Shown here in pieces: positions 36,855 to 46,599 of a DNA stretch of 64,000 nucleotides. Source of the stretch: Bacillus cereus G9842 (lineage in GTDB: Bacteria; Bacillota; Bacilli; Bacillales; Bacillaceae_G). The notes beneath the pieces were generated by a model. The model had not been told where the DNA came from. It did no database searches and saw nothing but the letters and a program-made list of their open reading frames with translations. Every line of letters begins with the position of its first letter. Position 1 is the first letter of the stretch. The position numbers were made by a program, and so were the translations under genes. The stretch is taken from contig NC_011772.1 in the NCBI RefSeq assembly GCF_000021305.1, positions 720,001 to 784,000 on the forward strand. Reading direction: 5' to 3'.

Positions 36855-38368
36855 TCATTCTCACCATCACGTTTTTGCTTCGCTTTGTTTGGATTATAGC
36901 GCCATTTTGATTTTGGTCTAAGAAAAGAAGGTCTTTGAGCCGTTTGACTAAATGGTAATCGAAGAAAACCTTCTGCTGTACCTAAACCACGAAATGGATA
37001 TAAAGGTAATAAATAAGGTGATCCAAGTGATTTTAATTTAATTAAATGAGCTAAAATGAATACAAATCCGACAATAAGGCCTAATCCTCCGAATGCACCG
37101 GCTAAAAGAATAAGTGGAAAGCGTAATAACCGGATAGTAGAAGACATCTTTACGGTTGGTGTTGTGAAAGATGCAAGAGCGGATAAAGCGACTGCAATTA
37201 ATAAAATTGTACTTGTCAAAGCCGCCTCCACGGATGCTTGGCCAATTACAATCCCCCCAACAATCCCAATCGTTTGTCCGACTTTCGTTGGTAAACGTGC
37301 TCCTGCTTCACGAAGCAATTCGATTGTAATTTCTAAAAAGAGTGCTTCTAGAATAGGAGGGAAAGGTACGTTAGCTCTCGAGAAAATAATAGGACCTAGT
37401 AAATCGGCAGGAATCATTTGATAATGATATGTTAAAGCCGCTGTATAAATAGCGGAGGAAAAAAGAGAAAATATAGCCCCAAAAAAACGAATAATACGAA
37501 AGAACGATCCAATCATCCACGGTAAATAATAATCTTCTGGTGAAATGAAAAAATCCAGTAACGTTGTTGGTCCTGATAAAGCATATGGAGAGCCATCTGT
37601 TAAAATCAAAACTTCCCCGTTAATTAACGCAAATACAGCTCGATCTAATCGTTCTGTAGGTAATAGAACAGGAAAAGGTGAATTGCTATTATCACTAATA
37701 AATTGCTCAATCATAGTTGAATCAAATGGGACATCAAAGTCAATGTCTTCTAGCCGTTGTATTGCGGTGTTGATAAATTGTTCATTTGTAACTCCTTCTA
37801 TATAAGCAACTGCTACTTTCGTTTTTGATATAGATCCGACGGTAACTTCTTTAAAAATGAGTTGCTCCGTTACAATATTTCGGCGTAATAAGTGTATATT
37901 TGTATCAAGGTTTTCAACAAAACCGATTTTAGGCCCGATTACGCTATACTCATTTTCTGTATCGTTATATAATCGTGTTCCTAAAACAGTACTTTCAGCA
38001 CGAATTAAAGCATATTGATCGGGATTCGAATTGTTTTTTAAGCGTATTAAAATATATCCACCTAATAATTTCTCACGAATATCATCAATAGAAGGGGAGG
38101 TAATAATATCTTCAATAGAGACGATATTACATAAATCAGAGATATTTTGAATTTGTTCCGATTCTTTTTTTAGAGGAGTTAAAATAAATTGTTTAATAAT
38201 AAGTGCTTCCACGACAGATTTATAATAAAACAAGCATAACGTTTCATCTTCAAGTACGTTATAAGAAACAAAATCGCTTGATTCTTTCATGGTTTGTATA
38301 AATTCTGGGATAGAACAAAGTGTTTTTGTATTAGTCTTTTTTGATTTCTTAGATGATAAACCGAACAT
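36851..38368 (-). CDS. Spore germination receptor A subunit (GerAA family)
   Basis: 505 residues. A soluble N-terminal region of about 280 residues is followed by a membrane domain with four to five spans. Family motifs: DGSPYALSGPTTLLDFF, FRIIRFFGAIFSLFSSAIYTA, and ALFLEITIELLREAGARLP. First gene of the operon; GGGGTGAG lies upstream. A-C-B order is the gerK-like arrangement. Expressed in the forespore in known cases. Confidence 0.93.
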   Translation of the reverse strand: MFGLSSKKSKKTNTKTLCSIPEFIQTMKESSDFVSYNVLEDETLCLFYYKSVVEALIIKQFILTPLKKESEQIQNISDLCNIVSIEDIITSPSIDDIREKLLGGYILIRLKNNSNPDQYALIRAESTVLGTRLYNDTENEYSVIGPKIGFVENLDTNIHLLRRNIVTEQLIFKEVTVGSISKTKVAVAYIEGVTNEQFINTAIQRLEDIDFDVPFDSTMIEQFISDNSNSPFPVLLPTERLDRAVFALINGEVLILTDGSPYALSGPTTLLDFFISPEDYYLPWMIGSFFRIIRFFGAIFSLFSSAIYTAALTYHYQMIPADLLGPIIFSRANVPFPPILEALFLEITIELLREAGARLPTKVGQTIGIVGGIVIGQASVEAALTSTILLIAVALSALASFTTPTVKMSSTIRLLRFPLILLAGAFGGLGLIVGFVFILAHLIKLKSLGSPYLLPLYPFRGLGTAEGFLRLPFSQTAQRPSFLRPKSKWRYNPNKAKQKRDGENE

Positions 38369-38455
38369 TTTCTCACCCCTAACTTACATCATTTACTTGT
38401 GTTAGTTTTTGGGAAAGACGGGAATTTATACTTAAAAATTGAAAGTTCATAAAGA

Positions 38456-38488
38456 AAAGGAAGAGTGGTGAATGGCTCTTCCTTTTTA
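38456..38488 (-). terminator. Terminator
   Basis: AAAAGGAAGAGT / GCTCTTCCTTTTT hairpin just past the stop of the minus-strand secreted protein gene. Confidence 0.75.
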
Positions 38489-38493
38489 GCATT

Positions 38494-39090
38494 TTAATTT
38501 GTTTTTTGTTCTTTAATAGACTTCACTAATTTCATCATTTCCGCTCGTATATCTTCTCTTTTTACATTTAATTTTTCGGCAATTTGTTTAATGTCCATTC
38601 CATCTTTTTTCATTTTTAATACATCATCAAGAGGGGTATTGCTTTTTTGAGAGATGATTGTTAACACAGTAAGATGACGCAATTTGATGTTATATTCTTT
38701 CATTTTTTGCTTTAGCTGATCCGGTGTGGATTTTTGCATAGTTGCTAACTGTTGTAGCAGTGCTTGCTTTGTTTCTTTATTCATATGATGCTTTTTCAGC
38801 TTACTTGGATCTACACCGAAATGCTCGGCTGTTTTCTCCCAAGATTTATTTTGCTTATAGTAAGATAAAACATCTTTTATTTCTTGTTTACTGATTCTTG
38901 CAATGTGAGCAGCTCTCCAAATTTCATGTTTGTTATAGCCAAGTTTTTCTAACGATTGCATTTCTTCTTCTGAAATTGGTTTATGATGATGCATTGTTAC
39001 TTCTTTTGGCGTGGCAGCGGACGTAGGGAAGGTGGATATCCCGCATAATAATGCTGCCATAGTCATACTTACTGCGATTTTTTTGTACAT
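38494..39090 (-). CDS. Secreted helical protein, unknown
   Basis: 198 residues with a signal peptide (MYKKIAVSMTMAALLCGIST..SAA). The mature part is Lys/Met/His-rich and helical, with repeated helix-turn-helix-like units (EIWRAAHIARISKQEIKDVL; LKQKMKEYNIKLRHLTVLTI; MDIKQIAEKLNVKREDIRAE). ATG at 39090 follows AGGAGGAG; a longer open frame upstream is not supported. No family recognised. Confidence 0.75.
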   Translation of the reverse strand: MYKKIAVSMTMAALLCGISTFPTSAATPKEVTMHHHKPISEEEMQSLEKLGYNKHEIWRAAHIARISKQEIKDVLSYYKQNKSWEKTAEHFGVDPSKLKKHHMNKETKQALLQQLATMQKSTPDQLKQKMKEYNIKLRHLTVLTIISQKSNTPLDDVLKMKKDGMDIKQIAEKLNVKREDIRAEMMKLVKSIKEQKTN

Positions 39091-39227
39091 GTAAACTCCT
39101 CCTAGATGGATAATGTAGAAAACTGTAAACATATCATTTCCATAAAATGTGAAATACTTGTGAACAAGTTAAGTTTTTTTATTCACAGTATGAAATGACG
39201 TTTTTAGAAGTTTTCCAACATAAAACA

Positions 39228-39257
39228 TTGATTAATAGTAAAAAACTAAGGTATAAT
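39228..39257 (+). promoter_or_regulatory. Probable sigma-A promoter of the nitroreductase gene
   Basis: TTGATT (39228) and TATAAT (39252), 18-nt spacer. Confidence 0.6.
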
Positions 39258-39263
39258 CGAAAT

Positions 39264-39278
39264 TGAAAATCAATATCA
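39264..39278 (+). promoter_or_regulatory. Fur-like box
   Basis: TGAAAATCAATATCA matches the 7-1-7 Fur consensus TGATAATNATTATCA except for two positions. It sits directly downstream of the -10, where repressor binding would block transcription. Confidence 0.45.
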
Positions 39279-39328
39279 ATGCCAACAATAAACTTATACA
39301 TATAGATAAAAATAAGGGAGAGATAAAT

Positions 39329-39889
39329 ATGACTACATATACTTCCATCGCTAATGTGATTAAAGAAAGGCGCTCTGTTCGTACATTTACAGACAAAGCG
39401 GTAGATAAAGAGTTATTAATTGAACTATTAAACGACGCAACGTGGGCACCGAATCATAAATATCGTGAACCATGGAATTGTAAATTATACATTGGAGAAG
39501 GCCGCAAGAAATTAGTAGATGCAGTATTAAACTCTTTCACAGAAGAAGAAAGAGCAAAGCGCGGTAAAATTTTATCAGATCGTTTCTTAAGCACGCCTGC
39601 ACAAATCGTTGTATATATAAATGAAGATCCGCGTCAAATTCAGCGTGACGAAGATTACGCTGCAACATGTGCATTTATGCAAAACTTCCAGCTTCTTGCT
39701 TGGGAACGCGGATTAGGTTGCGTTTGGAAATCAGGCGGATTGAACTACAATCCATTATTTATAGAAGGAATCGGTTTAACAAGAGGACAACGTATCGTTG
39801 GAATTCTTCATATCGGCTATTTCGATAAAGCGCCAGAAGGAAAAGCTCGTACTCCGATTACGGAGAAGATGGAGATTATTGAAGGTTAA
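39329..39889 (+). CDS. Nitroreductase-family flavoprotein
   Basis: 186 residues, FMN-dependent. RRSVRTFTDKAVDKE (FMN phosphate site), ATWAPNHKYREPW, and GLGCVWKSGG are typical of the short YdjA-like group. It probably reduces nitro compounds or quinones with NAD(P)H. ATG after AAGGGAGAG. A Fur-like box in the promoter hints at iron-responsive expression. Confidence 0.9.
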   Translation: MTTYTSIANVIKERRSVRTFTDKAVDKELLIELLNDATWAPNHKYREPWNCKLYIGEGRKKLVDAVLNSFTEEERAKRGKILSDRFLSTPAQIVVYINEDPRQIQRDEDYAATCAFMQNFQLLAWERGLGCVWKSGGLNYNPLFIEGIGLTRGQRIVGILHIGYFDKAPEGKARTPITEKMEIIEG

Positions 39890-39896
39890 TAGATGA

Positions 39897-39934
39897 GACA
39901 TTCTCGTTTTTGCGGGGGTGTCTTTTTATTATGC
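39897..39934 (+). terminator. Terminator of the nitroreductase gene
   Basis: ACATTCTCG / CGGGGGTGT (with G-T pairs) followed by CTTTTTATT. Confidence 0.65.
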
Positions 39935-40003
39935 AATCAATCCTCATGAAAGCTTGTTTTTCATCATACACTTTCTTAAGGGAAAGTGTAAGGAGGGAAA
40001 ATA

Positions 40004-41419
40004 ATGAGAGCAAGTGACGATAAAGCACTGCAATATGCGATTGCGGAAATTACGGAAATTGCGACGGGATTTGGGCTTGATTTTTATCCGATGCGTTATG
40101 AAATATGTCCAGCGGAAATTATTTATACATTTGGTGCATATGGGATGCCAACGCGGTTTTCACATTGGAGTTTTGGAAAACAGTTTTTCAGAATGAAATT
40201 ACAATACGATTTAGGTCTTAGTAAAATATACGAACTCGTTATTAACTCTGATCCATGTTACGCCTTTTTATTAGATACGAACTCTTTAATTCAAAACAAA
40301 TTAATTGTAGCGCACGTTTTAGCACACTGTGACTTCTTCAAAAATAATATTCGTTTTTCAAATACGAAGCGAGATATGGTAGAAAGTATGGCGGCAACAG
40401 CGGACCGTGTGAAAGCGTATGAGCATAAGTACGGAAAAGCAGAGGTAGAAACATTTTTAGATGCCGTACTTGCCATTCAAGAGCATATTGACCCATCGAT
40501 TATGCGTCCAAAACTTGCGTGGAGTATTGAAGATTTAGAAGAGGATGTAGAAAAGAAAAAGATATCACAGTACGATGACTTATGGAATTTAGATGATCGA
40601 AACAAAAAGAGAGAACGACCTAATATGCATAAAAAGAAGAAAATTCCGCCGCAACCAGAGAAAGATTTACTCCTCTTCATTGAAGAATATAGCCGTGAGC
40701 TAGAAGATTGGCAGCGAGATATATTAACGATGATGCGTGAGGAAATGCTATATTTCTGGCCGCAGCTTGAAACAAAAATTATGAATGAAGGCTGGGCATC
40801 ATACTGGCATCAACGCATACTCCGTGAAATGGACTTAACATCTTCTGAAGCGATTGAATTCGCAAAGCTTAATGCAGGTGTAGTTCAACCATCAAAAACA
40901 AGTATTAACCCATACTACCTAGGTATTAAAATGTTTGAAGATATAGAGGAGCGCTACAATAACCCGACAGAAGAAATGAAACGACGCGGTGTAAAACCAG
41001 GATCTGGCCGTGACAAAATCTTTGAAGTACGCGAAATCGAATGGGATGTATCATTCTTAAGGAACTACTTAAACAAAGATCTCGTAATGAGAGAAGATAT
41101 GTACTTATTCCAACGCCAAGGAAAAGAATATAAGGTAATAGATAAAGAGTGGGAACATGTACGTGATCAGCTCGTAAATATGCGTACAAATGGTGGCTTC
41201 CCGTACTTAGTAGTAGAAGATGGTGACTACTTAAAGAACGGAGAGTTGTACATTAAACATAGTTACGAAGGAATTGAGCTCGATTTAAAATACTTAGAAA
41301 AAGTACTGCCATACATTCATCAGTTATGGGGAAGAACGGTGCATATGGAGTCGATTGTGGAAAGTAAGGGCGTTGTGTTTTCTTATGATGGGAAGATGGT
41401 GCATCGGAAGTATGTGTGA
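40004..41419 (+). CDS. spoVR: Stage V sporulation protein R
   Basis: 471 residues, full length for SpoVR, which is involved in spore cortex formation. Conserved features: [44 protein letters not shown], and [37 protein letters not shown] before the ATG. CATACACT at 39965 fits a sigma-E -10 (CATAnnnT), though the -35 is unclear. Confidence 0.96.
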   Translation: MRASDDKALQYAIAEITEIATGFGLDFYPMRYEICPAEIIYTFGAYGMPTRFSHWSFGKQFFRMKLQYDLGLSKIYELVINSDPCYAFLLDTNSLIQNKLIVAHVLAHCDFFKNNIRFSNTKRDMVESMAATADRVKAYEHKYGKAEVETFLDAVLAIQEHIDPSIMRPKLAWSIEDLEEDVEKKKISQYDDLWNLDDRNKKRERPNMHKKKKIPPQPEKDLLLFIEEYSRELEDWQRDILTMMREEMLYFWPQLETKIMNEGWASYWHQRILREMDLTSSEAIEFAKLNAGVVQPSKTSINPYYLGIKMFEDIEERYNNPTEEMKRRGVKPGSGRDKIFEVREIEWDVSFLRNYLNKDLVMREDMYLFQRQGKEYKVIDKEWEHVRDQLVNMRTNGGFPYLVVEDGDYLKNGELYIKHSYEGIELDLKYLEKVLPYIHQLWGRTVHMESIVESKGVVFSYDGKMVHRKYV

Positions 41420-41422
41420 TGA

Positions 41423-41460
41423 AAAGAATGGACATAGAATGCTATGTCCGTTCTTTTTTA
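41423..41460 (+). terminator. Terminator of spoVR
   Basis: AAAAGAATGGACATAG / CTATGTCCGTTCTTTTTT hairpin. Confidence 0.88.
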
Positions 41461-41527
41461 TTTGGGGCAAAGTTAAATATGCTATTCTTGAAGAAAGGGA
41501 GTTATATAGAGAAATGGAGCGATTCAA

Positions 41528-42799
41528 ATGAGCAAAATAGGGGTATGCAAGGTAGATATTACGCCGCCTGTCGGTATTGATTTTGTTGGATACCATAGAG
41601 AGACAGGAATAAATAATATTGAAGAGCATATTTATGGGACAGTTTTTGTATTTGAAAAAGATGAAATGAAAACTGTGTTTATAAGCATTGATAATATTGG
41701 GATGTTAGTAGAAGATACGAATATTATTCGTGAGCGCGTAGCTAGCAGGCTTCATGTGCCATTTGAGCGAATAACAGTTGTTTATACACATACACATTCT
41801 GGTCCGGAAACTGTTGGTGAGCAAGCTTTAGTAAAGTCGTATAAAACGAGTTTAGTAAATAATGTAGTGCACGGTGCTGTTACTGCAAATAATAACTTGG
41901 GGCTATGTGAAGTTGGCTGGAGTGTTACGACAGGTGATATTGGGATAAACCGAAGAGAGAGAACATCTGATGGAAGATCAAAGATGGGAACAAATATAGA
42001 GGGTGTTGTAGATAAGCGAATTGGCATGTTAGCAATAAGAAATGCTGAAACGAAGGAGCTATCTGGGATTATTGTATTTTGTACTGCGCATCCGAATGTT
42101 TTAAAAGGTGATAGCGATGTATTATCAGCGGATTATCCTGGAATGACGAGGGAGATTCTTGAGAAAATCGTAAATTGCCCTGTTATTATTGTGCAAGGAG
42201 CTGCTGGTAATGTAAATGCGAAGTATCGCGGTTCAAGGGAAGCAGTAAAGCAAATGGCTTACACACTTAGTGGACATGTATTAACAATATTGCCAATAGT
42301 TACATATAGCCCAATTGTAAATTTAAGAACAGTTTCGAGTATGATGCAAATGAAGTTGAAAGATATTCCTGAAATGAATGAGATACGAAGCATGGCTCAA
42401 TTGGCGGAGAAGCAGTGGGGTGTGAACACGGACGAGTGGCTTACTATCGTTTTAGAGAAATATAAGCAAGGTATTCGGCAGTTACGTATTGATTTAGAAG
42501 TTCAACTGTTTCAAGTTAATGATGGAATGTTCTTTGGTATACCGATGGAACCTTTTTCAGAAACCGCGTTAGAAGTGAAAGAGAGTCTTCAAAATGAAAT
42601 AGCCTTTCTTGGTGGATATACGAATGGATATATTGGTTATTTACCGACAAGGGAAGAGTTTACATATGGTGGATATGAAGTAGAATTAAATCCTGTTGTA
42701 TATGGGTCTGTTACGAATTTATTGATGCCACCGGAGAAAAATACTGCGGAGCTGATTGTGAAGAAGGTTACGGGCTTATGTAATAAAGTGAAGCTTTAA
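41528..42799 (+). CDS. Neutral/alkaline ceramidase-like protein
   Basis: 423 residues. The start (GVCKVDITPPVGIDFVGY) and THTHSGPE, the zinc/catalytic loop, belong to the neutral ceramidase N-terminal family; CTAHPNVLKGDSDVLSADYPG fits the next conserved block. Full ceramidases are longer (about 650) and secreted; this has no signal peptide and lacks the C-terminal domain, so the substrate is uncertain. Weak ribosome site (AAATGGAGCG). Confidence 0.85.
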   Translation: MSKIGVCKVDITPPVGIDFVGYHRETGINNIEEHIYGTVFVFEKDEMKTVFISIDNIGMLVEDTNIIRERVASRLHVPFERITVVYTHTHSGPETVGEQALVKSYKTSLVNNVVHGAVTANNNLGLCEVGWSVTTGDIGINRRERTSDGRSKMGTNIEGVVDKRIGMLAIRNAETKELSGIIVFCTAHPNVLKGDSDVLSADYPGMTREILEKIVNCPVIIVQGAAGNVNAKYRGSREAVKQMAYTLSGHVLTILPIVTYSPIVNLRTVSSMMQMKLKDIPEMNEIRSMAQLAEKQWGVNTDEWLTIVLEKYKQGIRQLRIDLEVQLFQVNDGMFFGIPMEPFSETALEVKESLQNEIAFLGGYTNGYIGYLPTREEFTYGGYEVELNPVVYGSVTNLLMPPEKNTAELIVKKVTGLCNKVKL

Positions 42800-42854
42800 T
42801 AAGACAGATTTTTGAAAGCAGAGTAAAGAATATAAATAATTGTTTGAGTTTATT

Positions 42855-42901
42855 AAGTCAATGTAATTAACAATGATTATCATTGTTAATTACATTGACT
42901 T
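42855..42901. repeat. Perfect 47-bp palindrome with a Fur-like centre
   Basis: Two 23-base arms (42855-42877 and 42879-42901), exact inverse complements, with one centre base. The centre AACAATGATTATCATTGTT matches the 19-bp Fur consensus at 15 of 19 positions. No T-run follows on either side, so it is not a standard terminator. Confidence 0.8.
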
Positions 42902-42973
42902 CTAAAAAAAGAAAAACTAGAATTTATAAAGGGATCCTCAATTGTTTGCTATCACTTGTATAGGAGGTAAGTT

Positions 42974-43942
42974 ATGTTGGATAGCTTTATTTCTATAAGA
43001 TGCAGGTTGGCTCTTTATCGTTTTGGTGTTCTTTTTATATTTTTTTGCATAGTATTTTTGGTGCATCAGAAGGTGTATGCAGAAGATGTACCGTGGACAT
43101 CGGTCTCAAATGAGGGAGAACGTGAACTGTTTCAAGAACAATCATTGTATAGTAATGATCGAAGGGGAGAAGATCTTGTTTCGCCCTCATTTGAAGGGCG
43201 AAAACATGGTGGGGAAGATTGGGGAGCATATTTGGAAAATAGTACGTTAAATTATTCACCTAATATTCTTACCTATTCTGTTATAGGAAGCGATGATCGA
43301 ATACGGGTTAATGATACAAATTCATATCCGTATAGCGCTATAGTCCATGTTGCGACTCAGTAAAATAGTGGAGAAGTTTATGGGTGTACAGGAGCACTAG
43401 TTAGTAAAGATACAGTGCTTACAGCTGGACATTGTATTTACAATAAAGAAATTGGTGGATGGGCGACAAATGTTATTGTGACCCCTGGTAGAAATGGAAA
43501 CCAAGCACCGTATTTACCTTATAGTTGGACAAAACTCTATTCAGTAAGTGGATGGACTGATAATGAAAATTCAGATTATGATTATGGAACGATTAAATTA
43601 AATGGGTCTCCAGGAGATTATATTGGCTGGTTGGGATATAGAACTACCTATGTAGAATCACCAAAAGGTTTACTTGCGGCGATTCCTGGATATCCCGCTG
43701 ATAAAATAGGAAATGAACGTTACACAATGTGGAGAGACTATGGTCCAATTGAGGGAGTTTCTCCTAGAATGTTAACATACAAGATTGATACTTATGAGGG
43801 GCAAAGTGGATCACCTGTATATCAGTATTTCGATACCGGTATCAAAATAATAGCCATTCATACAAGAGGAAATAAAAATATGAATTTTGGAAATCGGATA
43901 ACAGACGATGTGTTTAATAATATTAAAAAATGGCCTGAATAA
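42974..43942 (+). pseudogene. Glutamyl endopeptidase (V8-like, S1B), interrupted by an in-frame TAA
   Basis: A 322-codon frame for a secreted serine protease, with TAA at codon 130 (43361-43363). Signal peptide near residues 15-35 (ends VYAEDVP), propeptide, then the mature start SVIGSDDR as in the B. licheniformis enzyme. Past the stop, in the same frame, come the catalytic His 153 (TAGHCIY), Asp 203 (DYDYG) and Ser 278 (GQSGSP), all intact. A single base change (CAA to TAA, say) would explain it. Upstream piece 42974-43363; downstream piece from about 43364. AGGAGG before the ATG. The enzyme would cut after Glu. Confidence 0.88.
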
Positions 43943-44297
43943 ATATAGTAATTCTATTTGGATTTTGTATTGTATATTGGTCATAATCATGATGTCTAGT
44001 TATATAGTAAATAACGAAGAGAATGTTAGTAAAGTTGTTAATCCTATAACTTTCTATGTTCAAAATAAAGAGAAACAACAGATAAAAGACTTTGAAATTA
44101 TGCTTATAAAAGATGAATTACCTCAGCCTAGTAAAGAAATCGTGATTTCGATAGGGAAAACTAATCAAGAAGGAAAATTGATTTGGAAGATTCCTAGAAA
44201 AGGAAAGTATATAATTTTATTGCCGAATAATGAGAAAAAAGAGATTGTGATTAATGATAGAAATGTAGCTAAATTAATAATGATTAACGTAAATTAA
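43908..44297 (+). CDS. Membrane-anchored small protein with prealbumin-like domain
   Basis: Open frame of 129 codons overlapping the protease 3' end by 35 nt. It has one hydrophobic anchor (SIWILYCILVIIMMSSYIV), then an exposed domain with a Cna-B/transthyretin-like beta pattern (ITFYVQNKEKQQIKDFEIML; TNQEGKLIWKIPRKGKYIILLP). The start is uncertain: ATG at 43908 has no good ribosome site; ATGs at 43989 and 43992 would cut into the anchor. Function unknown; terminator follows. Confidence 0.5.
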   Translation: MCLIILKNGLNKYSNSIWILYCILVIIMMSSYIVNNEENVSKVVNPITFYVQNKEKQQIKDFEIMLIKDELPQPSKEIVISIGKTNQEGKLIWKIPRKGKYIILLPNNEKKEIVINDRNVAKLIMINVN

Positions 44298-44302
44298 TAA
44301 AA

Positions 44303-44345
44303 ATAGGCCGAAACCAATCATATGGTTGATTCGGCCTATTTTTAT
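44303..44345 (+). terminator. Terminator
   Basis: AAATAGGCCGAA-CCAATCATATGGTTGA-TTCGGCCTATTTTT hairpin after the prealbumin-like ORF. Confidence 0.85.
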
Positions 44346-44405
44346 ATAATTTAGAAAAATTGTGAAGTAAGTATAAATTTCAGTCTAAAGATTAAAAACT
44401 TTACA

Positions 44406-44425
44406 ATATACCCTGAAGGGTATAT
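44406..44425. promoter_or_regulatory. CstR-type operator 1
   Basis: Perfect inverted repeat ATATACCCT-GA-AGGGTATAT, upstream of cstR. Similar copies stand before the next transcription units. Confidence 0.75.
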
Positions 44426-44486
44426 GATATTATACAAAGTTATAAAGTAATGTATAATATAGTTACAATTACGGAGGTGGTCTATA

Positions 44487-44750
44487 GTGGAATACAATCA
44501 AGATATGAAAAATAGATTGAAACGTATTGAAGGTCAAGTTCGTGGTGTGCTTCGTATGATGGAAGAAGGAAAAGATTGCCGAGAAGTTATTACACAGTTA
44601 ACGGCATCTCGTTCTGCACTTGATCGTACAATTGGACTTGTTGTTGGAACGAATTTAGAGCATTGTTTACGTGAACAGTTTGAAAGTGGCAATGGTTCAA
44701 ATGAAGAGTTAATTAAAGAAGCTGTTCAATTACTTGTAAAAAGCCGATAA
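44487..44750 (+). CDS. cstR: Persulfide-sensing repressor, CsoR/FrmR family (CstR-like)
   Basis: 87 residues, all-helical DUF156 repressor. Cys 31 (KDCREV) and Cys 60 (EHCLRE) match the two sensing Cys of S. aureus CstR. The His used by copper-binding CsoR before the second Cys is not in place. CstR forms di-, tri- or tetrasulfide links when sulfane sulfur accumulates, and leaves its operator. Neighbouring sulfur genes support this over CsoR. GGAGGTGG before the start. Confidence 0.88.
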   Translation: MEYNQDMKNRLKRIEGQVRGVLRMMEEGKDCREVITQLTASRSALDRTIGLVVGTNLEHCLREQFESGNGSNEELIKEAVQLLVKSR

Positions 44751-44792
44751 TCTGTCAAACGTAAGTGTTGACAGATTTTCAAAAACATTTTA

Positions 44793-44812
44793 ATATACCC
44801 CTACAGGTATAT
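44793..44812. promoter_or_regulatory. CstR-type operator 2
   Basis: ATATACCCCTACAGGTATAT, imperfect palindrome, directly before the TusA-rhodanese gene. Confidence 0.7.
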
Positions 44813-44838
44813 GTATGTAAATTGTGGAGGAATCGATT

Positions 44839-45399
44839 ATGAGTATAAAAGTGGATATGAGTTTAGATTGTAAAGGTTTGGCTTGTCCGATGCCTATTGT
44901 GAAAACGAAGAAGGCGATAGAAGGGTTAACACCAGGGCAGGTGATTGAAGTTAAGGCAACAGATAAAGGATCTACGGTAGATATAAAAAGTTGGGCGAGT
45001 AAAGTAGGACATCAATATATCGGGACGAAACACGAGGGTGATGTATTGGTGCATTATGTTAGGAAAGCAAACGAGCATGAAGTGAATGAAGCTGTGAAAT
45101 ATCCACATACAATTACGAATGCAGAATTACAGTCTATATTGTCTCATGGGGAAGAGAGCATTGTATTAGATGTTCGCGAAGCAGCGGAATTTACTTTTGG
45201 CCATATTCCATCTGCCATTTCGGTGCCATTAGGTGAATTAGACAGCGCAGTGTTAGATCAGACGAAGCAAATTTATGTTATTTGTCGAACTGGTAACCGC
45301 AGTGATGTAGCTTGCCAAATGTTGAAAGAGAAAGGTTTTTCAAATGTGAAAAATGTCATTCCTGGTATGTTAGGGTGGCAAGGAAATGTGGAGAAATAA
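44839..45399 (+). CDS. TusA-rhodanese fusion sulfurtransferase
   Basis: 186 residues. N-terminal TusA domain (1-75) with the CPxP motif in GLACPMPIVKTKKAI, followed by a rhodanese domain (about 90-185) with the active-site loop CRTGNRS. It carries and transfers persulfide sulfur. ATG at 44839 after GTGGAGG. First gene of the CstR-controlled unit. Confidence 0.92.
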   Translation: MSIKVDMSLDCKGLACPMPIVKTKKAIEGLTPGQVIEVKATDKGSTVDIKSWASKVGHQYIGTKHEGDVLVHYVRKANEHEVNEAVKYPHTITNAELQSILSHGEESIVLDVREAAEFTFGHIPSAISVPLGELDSAVLDQTKQIYVICRTGNRSDVACQMLKEKGFSNVKNVIPGMLGWQGNVEK

Positions 45400-45415
45400 A
45401 ATTTTTTAAACAAAA

Positions 45416-45434
45416 ATATACCTATGGGGGTAAT
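45416..45434. promoter_or_regulatory. CstR-type operator 3
   Basis: ATATACCTATGGGGGTAAT, a degenerate copy overlapping the ribosome binding region of the next gene. Confidence 0.6.
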
Positions 45435-45437
45435 TAA

Positions 45438-46574
45438 ATGGACATTAAGATGTTACAAGCAAAAGATGTTGCAGAGAAAGTTTTATTCGGAGAGTTATTC
45501 ATTTTAGATGTTCGTAATGAGACGGATTATGAAGATTGGAAAATTGAAGGGAAACAAGTTTCTTCTATTAATAAACCTTACTTTGACTTGTTAGATGGTG
45601 TAGATCATATTGTAAGTGAATTACCTAAAGATAAAGATGTTTTAGTAGTATGTGCAAAAGAAGGGTCTTCTATATTTGTGGCAGAGCAATTAACAGAAGC
45701 GGGATTACAAAATATTTATTATTTAGCTGGTGGAATGAAAGCTTGGAGTGAATATGTGAAGCCGTTAAAAGTAGGGGATGTACAGGGCGGAGGGAGTATA
45801 TATCAATTTAATCGTCTTGGAAAAGGCTGTTTATCTTATATGGTTGTTTCTAACGATGAAGCAGCAGTTATTGATGCGGTAAGGACAGCCGAGGCATATG
45901 AAGAGTTTGCGAAAGAGCATGGCGTTACGATTACGAATGTAATGGATACACATTTACATGCAGACCATATTTCTGGTGGACGTAAGTTAGCTGAAAAGGT
46001 AGGTGGTACGTATTGGTTACCGCCAAAAGATGCCGAGGAAGTTGTTTTCTCATACGAACCGCTTGTTGAAGGATTTGTTATTACGGTGGGGGGTACTAAA
46101 ATTGTAATTGACGCATTATACTCACCAGGGCATACGATTGGAAGTACGTCATTCATTGTTGATGATTCTTATTTATTATCAGGCGATATTTTATTTGTAG
46201 ATTCAATCGGGCGTCCTGATCTTGCTGGTAAGGCTGAAGATTGGGTGAGTGATTTAAGAAATACGTTATATACACTTTATAAGGAACTGTCTCAAGATTT
46301 AATTGTTTTACCAGCCCATTATTCAAAAATAAGTGAAATGGATGAAAGAGGCGTTGTGAGTGCGAGCTTACAAGATTTATTTAAAGAGAATGTAGGGTTA
46401 AATATTGCTGATGAAATAGAGTTTCGTAAAGCTGTGACAGAGAACTTACCGCCACAACCAAATGCATATGAAGAAATTCGTCAAACGAATATGGGGAAAA
46501 TTCATCCGAGTGTGGAAGAAGAGCGAGAAATGGAGATTGGCCCAAATCGTTGTGCAGTGCATGAGTCATTATAA
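45438..46574 (+). CDS. Rhodanese-metallo-beta-lactamase fusion, persulfide dioxygenase-like
   Basis: 378 residues. N-terminal rhodanese-like domain (about 5-105) with an unusual loop, CAKEGSS. C-terminal metallo-beta-lactamase domain with [13 protein letters not shown] and PGHTIGS; the iron ligands match ETHE1-type persulfide dioxygenases. It probably oxidises low-molecular-weight persulfides to sulfite, like CstB, though the domain order differs. ATG after GGGGGT. Confidence 0.9.
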   Translation: MDIKMLQAKDVAEKVLFGELFILDVRNETDYEDWKIEGKQVSSINKPYFDLLDGVDHIVSELPKDKDVLVVCAKEGSSIFVAEQLTEAGLQNIYYLAGGMKAWSEYVKPLKVGDVQGGGSIYQFNRLGKGCLSYMVVSNDEAAVIDAVRTAEAYEEFAKEHGVTITNVMDTHLHADHISGGRKLAEKVGGTYWLPPKDAEEVVFSYEPLVEGFVITVGGTKIVIDALYSPGHTIGSTSFIVDDSYLLSGDILFVDSIGRPDLAGKAEDWVSDLRNTLYTLYKELSQDLIVLPAHYSKISEMDERGVVSASLQDLFKENVGLNIADEIEFRKAVTENLPPQPNAYEEIRQTNMGKIHPSVEEEREMEIGPNRCAVHESL

Positions 46575-46599
46575 AAATAACAAATTGGAGGAATTGATG

